From Phytophthora quininea (lineage: Eukaryota > Oomycota > Peronosporomycetes > Peronosporales > Peronosporaceae): a DNA stretch of 64,000 nt. The DNA lies in NCBI GenBank assembly GCA_011947345.1, contig JAAVTG010000891.1, positions 1 to 64,000 on the forward strand, written 5' to 3'. Shown piece after piece: positions 12,314 to 23,800 of this stretch. The first letter of the stretch is position 1; every line of letters begins with the position of its first letter. The position numbers and the translations under genes were made by a program. Under the pieces are notes generated by a model that was not told where the DNA came from, searched no databases, and worked only from the letters and a program-made list of their open reading frames with translations.

Positions 12314-13074
12314 CGAAGCGGGGAAGACTTGGAGGAAAGCTGAGATAAAAGTCTTCGCGCCAAAAGTTTAAATTTGGATGGATACAAAATAGCATGTATG
12401 CCAAAAAAATAGGTCGCCGATGTGCTCGATCTGCTCGCCGAACTGCGGTTCGGCTTTGATATTGCGGATATCGACAAACAGCTGCAGGACGAGGTTCATC
12501 AGCGTCTCCGGTACTCTCCCCGTAGGAATGCACGTCCGGCAAGCACGGCTAGACAGGTCTCAAGTCTCTTGGCTCACAGGTGCGACGATGTCGACGGCCT
12601 CTGTCCAAGGCTCACTTGATGGTCGTCACGAGCAGACCTGGCTGGTCCAAGCCCTGCATGACGCCGCGAATGCGACGAGGGTCCTGCAACGGAGGTATTG
12701 CACATGGACACACAGGTAGAAGATGGCAAGCTGACACGCTGGTTTTGCGTTAGAGCGAGCAGGCCTGACAGCAATACGGTAATAGCGAGCTGCTACGAGC
12801 AACAGTGCTCAAACACTGTCGACGTCGATGCATGCAGTGCAAGCAGACCGACTCAGAAAACGGCAACCGGCAGGTTGCCCCTGCCTAAGTCGGTCTGCTA
12901 CAGTCCTTTGAGTTCTCGTTCCAGGTGGAAACTGTGTTTTTGAAAAACGTTTCAAAAACACATCAATCAGCATTTGTTGTTTGAGTGAAAATCCTCAAAT
13001 GTCATATAATTATAAACTACTCTTTTATTTTTAAAAATCTCAAAAAATATTTTTCCTAAAAATGGTATTTGTTT
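12314..13074. other. Intergenic region with a nested foldback, no supported gene
   Basis: No convincing gene. On the minus strand 12371-12510 can be read as a 44-residue peptide starting MNLVLQLFVDIRNIK that looks protein-like, possibly a remnant exon, but it has no recognisable family and only a short open frame. The part 12930-13070 is AT-rich. A nested foldback lies at 12842-12899. Confidence 0.4.
12842..12899. repeat. Nested inverted repeat (58 bp foldback)
   Basis: Outer arms AGCAGACCGACT / AGTCGGTCTGCT (12 bp perfect, 12842-12853 and 12888-12899, extending 3 more bases with one mismatch) enclose a second perfect hairpin GGCAACC-GGCA-GGTTGCC. It could be a tiny foldback transposon relic or a strong transcript hairpin. 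Confidence 0.7.
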
Positions 13075-13218
13075 GACTTGGTTTCAGTAGGGGCAAAACT
13101 TCCTGCCGCGCACTTAGGCGGGTCATACTGAAATCAAGTACAATAATTCGGTTTTTCGCTTGTCCATACAAAAATGATCACAAGAAGTTTTGCCCGGACG
13201 TTCCTACTGAAATCAAGT
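13075..13218. mobile_element. Foldback MITE-like element, 144 bp
   Basis: Left arm 13075-13102 and right arm 13184-13218 are imperfect inverted repeats. Both begin GACTTGRTTTCAGTAGG and end GGCAAAACTTC in inverted order; the right arm has an extra 7-8 bases. A third partial copy of the end motif (ACTGAAATCAAGTAC) lies inside at 13126-13140. The interior has no reading frame. No clear target-site duplication was identified, so the element class is not assigned. Confidence 0.7.
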
Positions 13219-13369
13219 CAAAAAACCGTGCAGAAAACGCTTTTATGAACCAACTGCTTTTACTAGAAACCAGTTCTTGCTGAAAAACGAAAATGACCGA
13301 AAGGTCGTGCCAGAATGACACACCTTGCTGCAAGTGCTGCTGCAGTGCTGCTGCTGTCGCTGCGGCCGC

Positions 13370-14308
13370 ATGCCGTGGAAGTACACGCCGAAGAAGCCAC
13401 AGAAGTGGGGCGCGCAGGAGACGCTGGTCGCGCTGCGCGAGGCTGCTCGGCGCGGCAACGCGAAGCTGTCTTCGCCGCTCGACAAGACCATCATTGCCAG
13501 AGACGCGCACCGCTCGCTGAGAGGGCTCAACCACCTCCTGCACGACCGCAACGAGCCGCGGTTCAAGCAGGCTCGCCCGCGGCAGTACGCCATCTCGGCC
13601 GCGGCCGCCAAGATTCGGGTACGAATGGTGCTAGACGACAAGCCCGTCGCCGCCTACAGCTTCGAGACGCTGGCGAAAGTGGCGGGGATGCCGCGGTCAA
13701 CGTACAGGACGTACCACGGCGAGATCGTCGCGGAGATGAACCTCATGGAGCACGATAAAGAGGACTGGTGGGCCGAGGACTCCAAAGGCCAGGCGACGCT
13801 GTTGGAGCTCATCCAGCCCGCGAAGACATCTCTCCACATCTCGATATTCGAGTGGACGCATCTGAGGCTGGCCCAGGAAGTAGTGAAAAGGTTCAAGACG
13901 GGCGTCCGCGTCATCGTCTGGACAAACGCGTGGCTGTGGACCCGAGACAGCCGGCCGATTTTCGAGCTGCTGATCAACAACGGGGTCCCGGTGAACACGC
14001 CGCGCGCACAGAAGTCGTACAAAGTCCACACAAAGCTGTTAGTTGTGGACGGAAGCTTGATCCACAACGGTAGCTCGAATTGGACCGGAGGTGGAGTGGA
14101 TCAGGACAAAGGCACCGTGTCGGCGTTGGGGAACAGAGTGCAAGCAAAGGCGTCGAACCAAGAATATAACCAGTTCGTCTACAGTCCCGACAAAGCCAAA
14201 CAGAACATCGCGCGCATCCTGGCGCATTGCGAAGCGGGGGTTCTTGTGCGGGCCATCGACGCCGTCAAGCAGCACGTTCTTGCTCGAAGTACTTGTCAAG
14301 TTACTTAA
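13370..14308 (+). CDS. HTH-PLD protein: helix-turn-helix plus phospholipase-D-like nuclease domain
   Basis: Intronless 312-residue protein starting MPWKYTPKKP at ATG 13370; the frame is uninterrupted. Residues about 95-125 (LAKVAGMPRSTYRTYHGEI) look like a helix-turn-helix of the transposase/Psq kind. Residues about 145-300 form a single PLD-like domain with one HKD half-motif, KVHTKLLVVDG, followed by the conserved GSSNWT. One HKD per chain is typical of small PLD nucleases that act as dimers (mitoPLD/Zucchini, Nuc, bacterial endonucleases). This suggests a DNA or RNA hydrolase rather than a lipid enzyme, but that is inference. It sits 150 bp after a foldback MITE and 70 bp before the choline kinase. 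A related, frame-disrupted copy lies at 30505-31981 (minus strand). Confidence 0.75.
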   Translation: MPWKYTPKKPQKWGAQETLVALREAARRGNAKLSSPLDKTIIARDAHRSLRGLNHLLHDRNEPRFKQARPRQYAISAAAAKIRVRMVLDDKPVAAYSFETLAKVAGMPRSTYRTYHGEIVAEMNLMEHDKEDWWAEDSKGQATLLELIQPAKTSLHISIFEWTHLRLAQEVVKRFKTGVRVIVWTNAWLWTRDSRPIFELLINNGVPVNTPRAQKSYKVHTKLLVVDGSLIHNGSSNWTGGGVDQDKGTVSALGNRVQAKASNQEYNQFVYSPDKAKQNIARILAHCEAGVLVRAIDAVKQHVLARSTCQVT

Positions 14309-14377
14309 CTTGAATGCTATGCAGTGCATTTGACTTGAGTTGAGTATAAATCAAACCAGCCCTTGCAGCAGATCATC

Positions 14378-15906
14378 ATGGCCGCGTGGCGACCGCTGCT
14401 GGCGCTCGCCCTCGTCTCGGCCGCCACTTGCACTCTCACCGCCGCCAGCGTGCTGCTGCTGCTCGACCGCCGCCATTTGCGATCCTTCCGCCGATCGCGC
14501 AAGAGCAAGAAGAGCAAGAAACGCCAGGGAAGCAGCCACAACAACAACATGGCCGGTGAGGGGAGGAGATGGGATTGCAGTGTGTACAATACTGACTGTG
14601 GTGTGCGCAGTGACGTATCTGAACAACGCTAACGCCTGCCTGGACTTTGCCGTGGGCGCCGACGGCCGCGACGAGTTCGAGGACGCCAAGTACGCGGTCA
14701 AGCAGATCTGCCCCGACTGGTGAGAGACTCGCTTGACTGGACATTGTGACCCCTGGTTTTTAGCACGTCGCGCTCCCTGTAGGAAGGACGCGCTGAACGA
14801 CGACATCTCGGTCAAGATCATCGTGGGCGGCATCACCAATCGCCTCTACCGTCTCCTGTGGGGGACCACTCGGTGCTCGTGCGGCTCTACGGCGACCACA
14901 CGGAGGAGTTCATCGACCGCAGCATCGAGAACAGTACGATGGACCATCTGAACTTCAATCACGGCGCTGACTCAGCCCACCTCGTTGCTAATCCTTGTCT
15001 GCTTTCCCTTTGTTTTGCGCTTGTTGCAGTGCTGTTTGCGTTGCTGTCGGAGCGCGGATTCGCCCCCACGTACTATGGACGCTTCAAGAACGGCCGCATC
15101 GAAGGCTGGCTCGATGCTCGGCCGCTCGAGCCTGAAGACATGGGGCTGACCAAGCCCATCAACTACCTGCAGATGATCGGCAAGGAGCTTGGCAGCATGC
15201 ACGTGATGGACATCCCGGAGGACCGCACGCCCGTGCTGTGGACCAAGATCGAGCGCTTCGAGAAGCTGGCGCTGGGGATCGAGCTGGAAGACCCCGTGAA
15301 GAATGCGACGCTGGAGGCAATGGACCTGGCCACGTGGCACAAGAAGTTGCAGTGGCTCAAGTCGGTGCTTCCGTCCAACCAGAACCACGACGGCAAAGAC
15401 CTGGTGGAGGCCGTCGACAGCGACGAGATCACTGAGCAGGCCGTGGCGTTTGCCTCGGACGTGGTCTTTTCGCACAACGATTTGCTGAGCGGCAACATCC
15501 TGCACAACCCCGACTGGGAGCGCGTGCAGATCATCGACTACGAGTACGGAGGCTACAACTACCGCGGCTTCGACTTTGCCAACCACTTTTGCGAGAACTG
15601 CGGTTTTGAATTGGACCTGGCCAACTACCCGAGCATCGAGAAGCAGTTCGCGTTCTTCAAGGCGTACATGAGCTCGGCAGCCCCGAGCTATTGGCGCAAC
15701 TGGAAGCCAACCGCGAGAGCAAGGCATTTTTCCACGCGCTGTATGACGAGGTGAACCGCTATGCGCTGGCCTCGCACCTGTTCTGGGGCTACTGGGCCCT
15801 TGTGCAGGCCGCCCACTCGAAGATCGACTTTGACTTCCTCGAGTACGCGGCGAAGCGCTTCAACGCCTTCGACGTGCAGCGTGAGTTCTTTCTCGGTTCG
15901 AGTTAG
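14378..15906 (+). CDS. Choline/ethanolamine kinase with N-terminal membrane anchor
   Basis: Catalyses the first step of the Kennedy pathway, ATP-dependent phosphorylation of ethanolamine or choline. ATG 14378 starts a hydrophobic segment (residues about 7-32, signal anchor or signal peptide) followed by a Lys/Arg-rich stretch. Introns 14556-14610 (55 bp), 14720-14782 (63 bp) and 14934-15029 (96 bp) have matching phases. The kinase has the ATP-loop region VGGITNRLYRL, the Brenner-type motif FSHNDLLSGNILH and the choline-kinase motif IIDYEYGGYNYRGFD followed by ANHFCE. One G must be added at 14860-14864 and one C at about 15680 to keep frame. Total about 430 residues. A membrane anchor on this normally cytosolic enzyme is the odd point. 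Substrate preference cannot be read from sequence. Confidence 0.85.
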
Positions 15907-16140
15907 ACGACAGGATAGCAGTGTGAAAGCAGAGTTCATGTAGGAACGTCCAGTAAAATTGCGCAATAAATGCCTCTACTTCTTCCATTACGTCTGTAAT
16001 CCGTCCAACGTCACCAGCGTAAGGCATGCCCAAATAATGAACCTGCGGGGGAAGCAATACATCGTCCAGCACCGTAGCCCCTGGAATCCGTCATCGCCCC
16101 CCGCCTTCCCATGCAAATCTACACAAATTGCTGTTGCACG

Positions 16141-16930
16141 TTAACGTTTGCGCTTGACATCTCCTGCCGTCTCCAGACTAATGTCGAACGCCGGAAGGTT
16201 CTCCAATGACGTCGAGTCGCTGGTCTTCTTAAAGTAGCGGTTGATGATCACGGGCGGCTTCTCCGGCAGCGTCAGCGTCAGTTCTACGTGCATCCGTCCC
16301 CTCGGATCCAGCATGCGCACGTCTGTGAGCACTCCTCTAAAGCCTGAGAGCTGCGTGACCGTCCGGATCTGGGTGGCGTCCCCGAGACCGTGATGAGGTT
16401 GTTCTTGACGTTGACCTCCTGGCCGAACTTGAGCTGCTTGGTTTCCGTGAAGATGCGCGTGCGGCGCGTGATGACAAAGTCCCCGGCGTCTGGTTAATGA
16501 TCACCATCAGGTCCAGCTTGTCAGCGGCCTGGCGGGCGATCAGCGGCAGGCCCATCGCCTCCAGGTAGTCGTTGGTCGAGTCCGAGTCCTCGCGGTCCAG
16601 CGACCATCGGCCCGAGAGCTGCAGTGCGCCCGCCCCAGCTGTGTTCGGAGTCGCGGAGGCCGCTCCGGCCGTGGGGAGCACCACGCCGGCACCGGCGACT
16701 TGCACGGCAGGCTTGAAGGCTGCGCTGCGGACGTGGCTGAGGTTCATCTGGCTCAGCTGCGCAGCCGAGACGTTCATGGGCACAGCGGACGTGGCGGCGG
16801 CTCCCATGCGAGACGGGATGGCCATCGCGTTGCCCACGACGGACGTGGCGTTGGCCGCGTGCAGGTTGGACGTCGCGCCCTTCATCTGGTTCATGGCGGC
16901 GGTGCGAGAATGCGTCGAGTGGGATTTCAT
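16141..16930 (-). CDS. Lipocalin/FABP-like protein with low-complexity N-terminus
   Basis: About 260 residues. The N-terminal 110 residues are Ala/Asn/Thr-rich (VVGNAMAIPSRMG and similar). The C-terminal part begins LSGRWSLDREDSDSTNDYLEAM and contains alternating beta-strand segments (DFVITRRTRIFTET, KQLKFGQEVN, LITVSGDATQIRTV, MHVELTLTL) with YFKK near the end. This layout, including the opening 'G-W ... S-x-N-(D/F)-Y-L-x-A-(M/L)-G', matches the calycin fold of fatty-acid-binding proteins, so binding of a small hydrophobic ligand is likely. Start may be 16930 (MKSHSTH) or 16894 (MNQMKG). Two one-base losses (a G run near 16488 and a site near 16375) break the frame. It lies 280 bp downstream of the CLC gene on the same strand. 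Confidence 0.6.
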
Positions 16931-17209
16931 TGGACAAAAAGTGCTGTGGATAACAATGCCGATTTGTTGCCTCCAAGCAGTGCTGCTCGACACGGACGCT
17001 GGGGAAGACGAGGACTACCTGGCCTAGATGCCAACGATGCAGTACACTCGGAGACGCTGACTGCACAGGGAGACTGCGAGTACAAGTGAGACTGGTATTA
17101 TGTCCTGAGAGACGCATTATAAATCAAGCATCGCTGCGAACGCCGAGCATCTACAAGGTTGATCAAGTAGACGTTGGAGCTATCAGTTTTGTCGATTGAT
17201 ACAGATCGT

Positions 17210-19813
17210 TTATCGCCGGCAAAAGTTGCGCAGCGTGCGGATTAAACCCGGCGCCTGGTACGGCGTGGTGGTGCCTAGGAACGTCATCATGCGCTCGAGA
17301 CTGATGACGCCCATGAGCTTGCCCGAGCGCGCTACAAACACATTGTTGAGCTTGAGCATGCGGAACAGCGAGTCCACGCGCCGCATGGGCGTCATCTCCA
17401 TCAGCTGGAAGGGCGACGGGTCGATTAGCACCGTCAGCTTGGATGCCTCGCAGATCTCGTTCGTGCCCCAGGCCATGACCTTGCCGCCGCGGTTGAACGC
17501 AAAGCGGATGGGCGAGCTCATTAAGTGCACGGCCACAGCCTCTACGTCAGCGTCGATGTCGTCCTGAGCGTCTTCTGCATCGTCGTGAGGAGTTGACACG
17601 TCTGTCGCGCCGTACGAGGCCCGGATGACCGGGATCGGAGTGCGCAGGTCGACATCGTAGCCTAGAGGACGCGGAGTAGTCGGGGTGTCTGAACGCGGCG
17701 TCGTCGGGTACAGCAGCGACGTCGTTGTGGTAGATCGGCCTCCTGTGCTGGGGGTGCCAAAAAGTTGGACGGAGTGAGTGCTATAGGCACTGTTGCTTGG
17801 CGTTGGCAGCGGGATACGGCATAAGCCAGTCTGGCACGCGTGACCGTAGCCAGGAGGAAGCGGTTCTCCAGCGAGTCTACGATGGGGAACACGGGCTCCA
17901 TATCTGTGCGCCTTAGCAACGCAAGCGCGTCCTCGTAGGTGGAATCAGCCGTAAGCACCCCCATTTCGCCCACGTCCTTCATCACTTCCCAGGCCGGGAT
18001 ATCGTACGCAGCCTTGGGGAGTTTTTTCAATCGTGGCAAATTGCTCGTTACGATAAGCACATCATAAACGTTTTCAGAGAACCGCTTCGCTGTGAAATAT
18101 GCTGCCAGAATGGCTACTGAGACGGGCAAGTTGAGACCGTCCGTGTGGGAGATTTCCATGATAATGACGGCGGTGGACACTGCGTGCGTGACCCCAGACG
18201 AGAATGCGCCAGCGCCAATAATTGCAAACTCGAAAGGCGCATACCTGGTGGTCATGAGGTCGAACGCTCGCACAGCTTCGCCAACGAGACGACCGAATAT
18301 GCCGCCGATGACGAATGTTGGGGTGAATAAGCCAGCAGGCAGTGGTAACACGATGCTGATGAGTGTCAACACGATCTTGAGCGGCAGAAATGTCACCAAA
18401 GATCTCGAAAGTAGCAAGCTATCGTCCTCCTCGGTCAGTGGCGTTCCGTCACTGAAGACCTGCTTGTCCTTCGAGAACAGGGCGTCAAGGATACGCCGAG
18501 GTGAACCATGATGAATAAACCATGCGCTATCTCCGTAAAATTCCAACCAGCAAGAGAGCGACGTCACAGCTAGTACCAGGCCCAACCGCTTACCAAGAGA
18601 ATCCCACCAGCTTCGGTGGGGGTGCGATTGGGTGACGGCTCGAAGAAATGGTCCCGCGTGCGAACCAAAAGCGATAAGCAATAGTTGAAGAAAGCCCCTC
18701 CCAGACCGCACACGATCCCCATGGACGCGAAGACGGTCAGATCGAGGAGTGTGGGACCGCCACTTCCGTTCACAGCATCCGTGTCCGACGAAATCCCCAT
18801 GCTGCGATTTCCAAAGAGTCCGTATCGCGTGTTAGCTGCGCCGAAATCCACAAGCAACTTGCCGATAATGGCCGCGAAAAAGAGCGCGGTAGTGTCCGCA
18901 CGAGATAGAAGTGGGAAGTCACCTCCACACCAAAAGCACCCCGCCGAATGGAGAGCCGAACGTAGCAGCCACACCAGCAGCGCAGGCACACGCCAACATC
19001 TCCAGCCGTTTTGTGTCATCATCGCGGATGCGTCGGAACGGCCGCCAGTTCATGAGCACACTGGCAAAGCCGCAGGAGATCATGATAAATGGGCCTTCCT
19101 TACCGATGGACAAGCCTGCTCCCAACGCTGCCATCAGCCCAACGATCTTGGTCAGAACACACCGCAGTGACAAGTAGGCGCTCATGTCAATACCCGAAAT
19201 GGCCACCTTCATGAACGGCAGACCAGATCCCGCCGCCTGCGGACACACGCAATGTGTCAGCACTGCAGAAAACCCACCTACCAATAAGGCCGAGAGCACA
19301 AAGAGTGCGAAGCCTCGGTCTACGAGCCACTCGTGGTAGATCCCCATCTCGACCCCCACATGTCGACTACCAAGCCCACTCCAGCAGCGAAGATGCCGAT
19401 TGTAATCAGCAGTAGAGGGCTCTGGAACAATACGAAGAGTCCTCGCATCCCCCTGGGGTAGTCTGCCACGTAGGTGGAGTGCAGTCCGTCGTGGAAGGCT
19501 AATGCCTTGGCGAACTTGGGCGGGCGCTTGTCCAGCGACGGCAGTTGCGTGTGCAGTGCCGCATTCTCCTTGGGCGTCTCCAACGTGGGCACAGGCCTGT
19601 ACTGGTGCCAGTGGCTGGGCGATTCTCGGTCCAGGAACGGGTTGTTGATCTTCTCCATGACGCTGTCGGCGCGCCTCCAGCGGACCGTGGGGACGACGAG
19701 CGGCGGCGGCGGGACATCGCGTGGCTCATATGCGACTCTTGCGGTAGACTAGCGCTAAAGAAGGAGCTCGTGGCGGAGGACGTGGAGCGCAAGAGCTTGT
19801 CGTGGCTCGCCAT
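17210..19813 (-). CDS. CLC-family voltage-gated chloride channel / H+-Cl- exchanger
   Basis: Integral membrane anion transporter of about 860 residues starting MASHDKLLRS at 19813. Visible CLC signatures in order: GSGLPFMK (the GSGIPE position, with Phe where Glu is usual), GKEGPFI with the gating glutamate, GSPFGGVLF/GVEVTS, GLFTPTFVIGG near the second pore helix, and two CBS domains at the cytosolic C-terminus (about 17930-18010 and 17220-17500), ending FCRR at TAA 17210. The gating Glu suggests an exchanger-type member on an internal membrane, but the proton glutamate was not checked. At least five shifts break the frame (about 19755, 19340, 18980, 18930, 18640, 17650). Every one moves in the one-base-lost direction. 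Confidence 0.85.
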
Positions 19814-20625
19814 GGCCGTCGAGGAGCCAGCGGAGACCTTAGTCCGATAAGACCTTGGTCCGATAATGCGTCGGTTTTGTCGAGGGCGCATACAAAAAGC
19901 AAGATAGCACAACCTAGCCAACCAGAGCGCACGGATGACACAACTTCAACCAGGGCAACTTTTTGCTGGCATTGATGGCCACCGAATCGGTTTTGTGGTG
20001 CTGGGGTCAAGCGAGAGCAGATGCAGGAGCCCACTGTAGTGAAGAGAGCGCGGTTGCCTTTGGTTATGCAGTGGCTGAGCTCATCGATTGCCAGTCGCAT
20101 CTGGCCAAGGCGAGGACCACATGGCTCCTGCTGGAGAGGCTACCTCATCCGCAGTCTTTCATAGCAGCACTGCGGCCACGACTCGCCGTCCAGTGCTGGA
20201 AGGACAGTGCCTTATTGTGCTGTGAGTATCGGGCAAGCGCTGTGAGGAACATGTCTTCCTCGCGATGGATGCAGATCACCTGTCATTAGCGAACTAAAGA
20301 AGTAGAGCAGATGTCATGGCGAGGCGCACTCTGCTCTGCCCCCATCGACCATGCGCCAGTGGTCTATTAGCACCGCGATCGGTGAGCTGGGAATGCAATC
20401 GCTATGGACGACCATGTTTTCCCGTGGATTTTCGTTTTGAAAAAAGACTGCACTGGTTTGGTTTCGGTCTCTTTGCTGCAGCGGCGGCCCCGCTCTCGAC
20501 AAAATCCGCCACCGATCGCTGACAATCAATCGGCAGATTACGAACAGAGCGAGCGCCATTTGCCTCCAGCTGGGCCTGTAATCGCGGCAAAAAAGTCGGA
20601 ACACTCACTTGGCTGCTCTATAGTA
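19814..20625. other. Intergenic region between divergent genes
   Basis: About 0.8 kb separates the start of the CLC gene (minus) from the MITE and glycosyltransferase (plus), so it must hold both promoters. Open frames here (for example 19963-20289) are short, lack recognisable domains and are not supported. No repeat was seen. Confidence 0.5.
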
Positions 20626-20780
20626 CAGTGGTGCACCCTGTTTTCGGCAGGGTGGACCCGAATATAACTTACGTTACGTCATTTAACAATGCTGTTCATG
20701 GACCTTCAAATGCATTAATATACAATATAGACTATGTGGGAGCATATGTGTAGCCATGCCGAAAACGGGGTGCACCACTG
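20626..20780. mobile_element. Mariner/Tc1-type MITE, 155 bp with TA target duplication
   Basis: Terminal inverted repeats 20626-20649 and 20757-20780 (24 bp, one mismatch, starting CAGTGGTGCACCC) are flanked by TA on both sides (20624-20625 and 20781-20782). TA duplication and CAGTG-type ends are typical of Tc1/mariner elements. The interior is AT-rich and non-coding. It ends 34 bp before the initiator of the first glycosyltransferase gene. Confidence 0.85.
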
Positions 20781-20813
20781 TACAGTGCATGCTCAACTGT
20801 ATCGACTCAGTTG

Positions 20814-20830
20814 GCTCATTTCCGCATTCG
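20814..20830 (+). promoter_or_regulatory. Oomycete initiator-like core promoter
   Basis: GCTCATTTCCGCATTCG matches the oomycete initiator (GCTCATTYYNCAWTTT) apart from one extra base before CATT. ATG 20865 follows 35 bp downstream, supporting that start for the glycosyltransferase. Confidence 0.65.
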
Positions 20831-20864
20831 GCCCCGCGCGCGCAAGTCAAGAAAGCCGCTCGCG

Positions 20865-23800
20865 ATGGAGACCGCACGCGCCGAAGACGTGACTGCAGAC
20901 ACCCCGGAGCACAAGCCCAAGCGATGGAAAGAAGCCTTCGCCCGCGTCGCCACCAAGGTCATCGAGGAGCGGCGCCAGACGCTAGGCAGCAAGCTCTCGA
21001 CCTTCGCGGACGTGGTGCAGGCGGCCGCCGCCTTCGACCGCGACGGCCGCATCCACATGGACTTCGACGAGGACGACGACAAGTACGACATCTCGGGGCT
21101 GCAGGAGCAGGTACAGCAGCGCCAGGAGGAGACGCTGCGCGCCATGAGGCAGAGCTCCAAGGCCGAGTACGACGTCCCCACCATGAGCGTCTGCATCATG
21201 ATTGTCGGCACGCAGGGAGACGTGCAGCCCTTCGTGGCCATTGCAAAGAGACTCCAGCACGACGGACACCGAGTGAGGCTGGCCACCCACGCAGTCTACC
21301 GCGACTTTGTGGTGGGGCATGGCGTGGAATTCTATCCGCTGGCCGGAGACCCCAAGGAATTGGCCGCCTACATGGTCAAGACCGGAGGCCATCTCATCCC
21401 TCTGAAACTCGAGACCATCCAGAAGGATGTGCCTCGCAACATGCAAATGATCGAGGAGATCTTGTACTCCACGTGGCCCGCAGTGTCGGAGCCGGACCCG
21501 GATGGAGGAGGCCCCGGTGTTCCTGGCAAGCCGTTCCGAGCGCAGGCGATCATTTCGAACCCAGTGACGTATGGCCATATCCACGTGGCAGAGCGGCTTG
21601 GAGTACCGTTGCACATTATGTTTCCGCAGCCGTGGGTGCCTACGACGGCATTCCCGCACCCGCTGTCCAACATGCCGTACGCTGGGAAGCCCAAGAAGGT
21701 CAACTACATGTCGTACAAAATGGTGGACCTGTTGATGTGGCAGGGCACGGAGGGTATGGTGAATGAGTTCCGAAGAGACAAGCTCAACCTGCGCAAGATT
21801 CGCAAGGGCGACGGCGGCCGCGATATTCTGCTCGACTTGGCTATCCCTCACGCCTTTATGTGGAGCCCTCGACTCGTACCAAAACCGAACGACTGGGGCA
21901 AGATCTATGATGTCATCGGGACTGTCACGCTAGAGGGCCTGGATCGGCATATACTCCAACACCAGAGCTCGACGCCTTCCTTGGCCAGGATGCGGGTCCA
22001 ATCTTCGTTGGGTTCGGCTCCATGGTACTGGAAGACCCTGTTGGTACTACGAAGATGATCATGGACGCAGCAGCGCAGGCGCGTGTGCGCGTGTTGATCC
22101 AGTCAAGCTGGACCGACATGGCAGGCGACCTCACAGTTCCAGACAACGTCTTTTTCCTGGGCAACTGCCCACATGACTGGCTAATGCCGCGTGTATCTGC
22201 AGTGGTGCACCATGGTGGGGCAGGTACAACAGCGGCCGGCCTTCTGGCTGGGAAGCCAACGTTCATCGTGCCATTCTTCGGCGATCAGCCCTTTTGGGGA
22301 CGTGCCGTGCTCGATGCTGGAGTTGGTGTGGAGCCGTGCCCGATCTCCCAGTTAACGACGGAGAAGTTACGTATTGCGTTTGAAGCGCTGGAGAGCCCCC
22401 AAATGCGTGCACGAGCGATTACGATGCGCGACCTCATGCAACAGGAAGATGGTGCCGGAGAAGCTGTAAGATCCTTTTACCGCAACCTGCCGTTGCATCA
22501 CATGCGGTGCGACTTGGAGTGCGGTCGAGCCGCGACGCTGTGGAGTCAGAAGGACAAAATTCGGCTGTGTGACCAATGCGAATATGTGGTGACATCTCGT
22601 CCAGAGAACTCGCCGACGGATATTGTGGAGTACAACTTTGTGGATTACTCGGCGCGTGGTCCCGACAACGTTCTTGAAGGAGCATCTGCTGGAGTGGGCG
22701 CATTTGCCCACGTATTTACATCCGGGTTCAAGGATGTAGTTGTTAAGCCTGCAAAGGGCTATCGTGAAGAGGGAGCGAAGGGAGCTGTGATTGGGCTTGT
22801 GAAGGGGCTTGGTGGGTTAATGATCAGTCCCCTAGTGGGGACAGTCGTGTTTGCGGATCACCTGGCCACTGGGGCTTACAATAACGTTCGTGGAGAGGAT
22901 GACAAGCGAAAAGGATCGCTCATTGCTGACAACAAAAAGTTCCTGAACGCTATGGGTTTCAAGACGCGAAATGTTCACAATGGGACAATGAAACCTGACG
23001 AAGTTATCAAAGGCGAGAATGCGCTATCTGATCAAATAATAATCCAGCTATCGCCAGAGGAAAAAGCAAATTTGAGGCCAAATTCAACGCTGTCATGAAG
23101 GAACGCCAGATGAATGGGAAGGATGCCTTTAGGCTCAGGAAGGGAAGCGTCTCGACAGCGCCTGCTGATAGCCCAGTGGGTATCGATAACGTCGTTGTGA
23201 ACGTTGACGGAGCCACATTCAACGGAAGCGATTCGTTCGACATCATGTTTGGAGACGGCGGCAAGGCCGGTGAGGCCTTACGTGAAAGTGAAGTACAGCA
23301 ACTGGAAGCCGAAGCGGTTAAAGAAGATGAAATGCAGAAGAAGCGTCTCGAGAATCTCGGCAGCAAGCCGTTGCCGAAGATGAACATATGCATGATGACA
23401 ACTGGAAGCTGGGAAGAGAGTGTTCAGCAGTACGTGGCGATCGGACAGCGGCTCAAGGCGGACGGCCATTGCGTTCGCATCGCTACTAACAGTGGACATC
23501 GAGAACGCATTGTCAGTGCAGGCCTCGATTTCTATCCTCTTGGGGGCAGTGCCATCACGACGGGCAACTTCCTGCAGTATTTGTACCAGCGCATCCAGAA
23601 AGAGCCGCACCATAAATCGAGGCTGCTGAATTACGCTCACGCAAAGCTCAACCATCGTCGCGAGTCGTTCCCAGAAGTGGATGATCTGCGTGAACTGGTG
23701 TTTTCGCTTTGGCCAGCATGTGTGGAAGTGGACCCGTTATTGCCAGGCAAAACCTTCCGCGCCGACGCTATCATCGCGCACCCGTACTTGTTTGGACAGA

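Noticed and set aside
10821..12371. Long plus-strand open frames opposite the kinesin motor domain
   Set aside because: They are antisense shadows created by GC-rich third positions; the minus strand carries unmistakable kinesin motifs.
12371..12542. Short minus-strand peptide beginning MNLVLQLFVDIRNIK as a gene
   Set aside because: Looks protein-like but is only 44 residues, with no splice-consistent extension or recognisable family; left as an unassigned remnant.
15163..15727. Minus-strand frames (123-251 residues) opposite the choline kinase
   Set aside because: Shadow frames; kinase motifs and introns are all on the plus strand.
20816..21851. Minus-strand frames of 150-290 residues opposite the first glycosyltransferase
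   Set aside because: The plus strand encodes the conserved domain continuously; the antisense frames are Arg/His-rich without domains.
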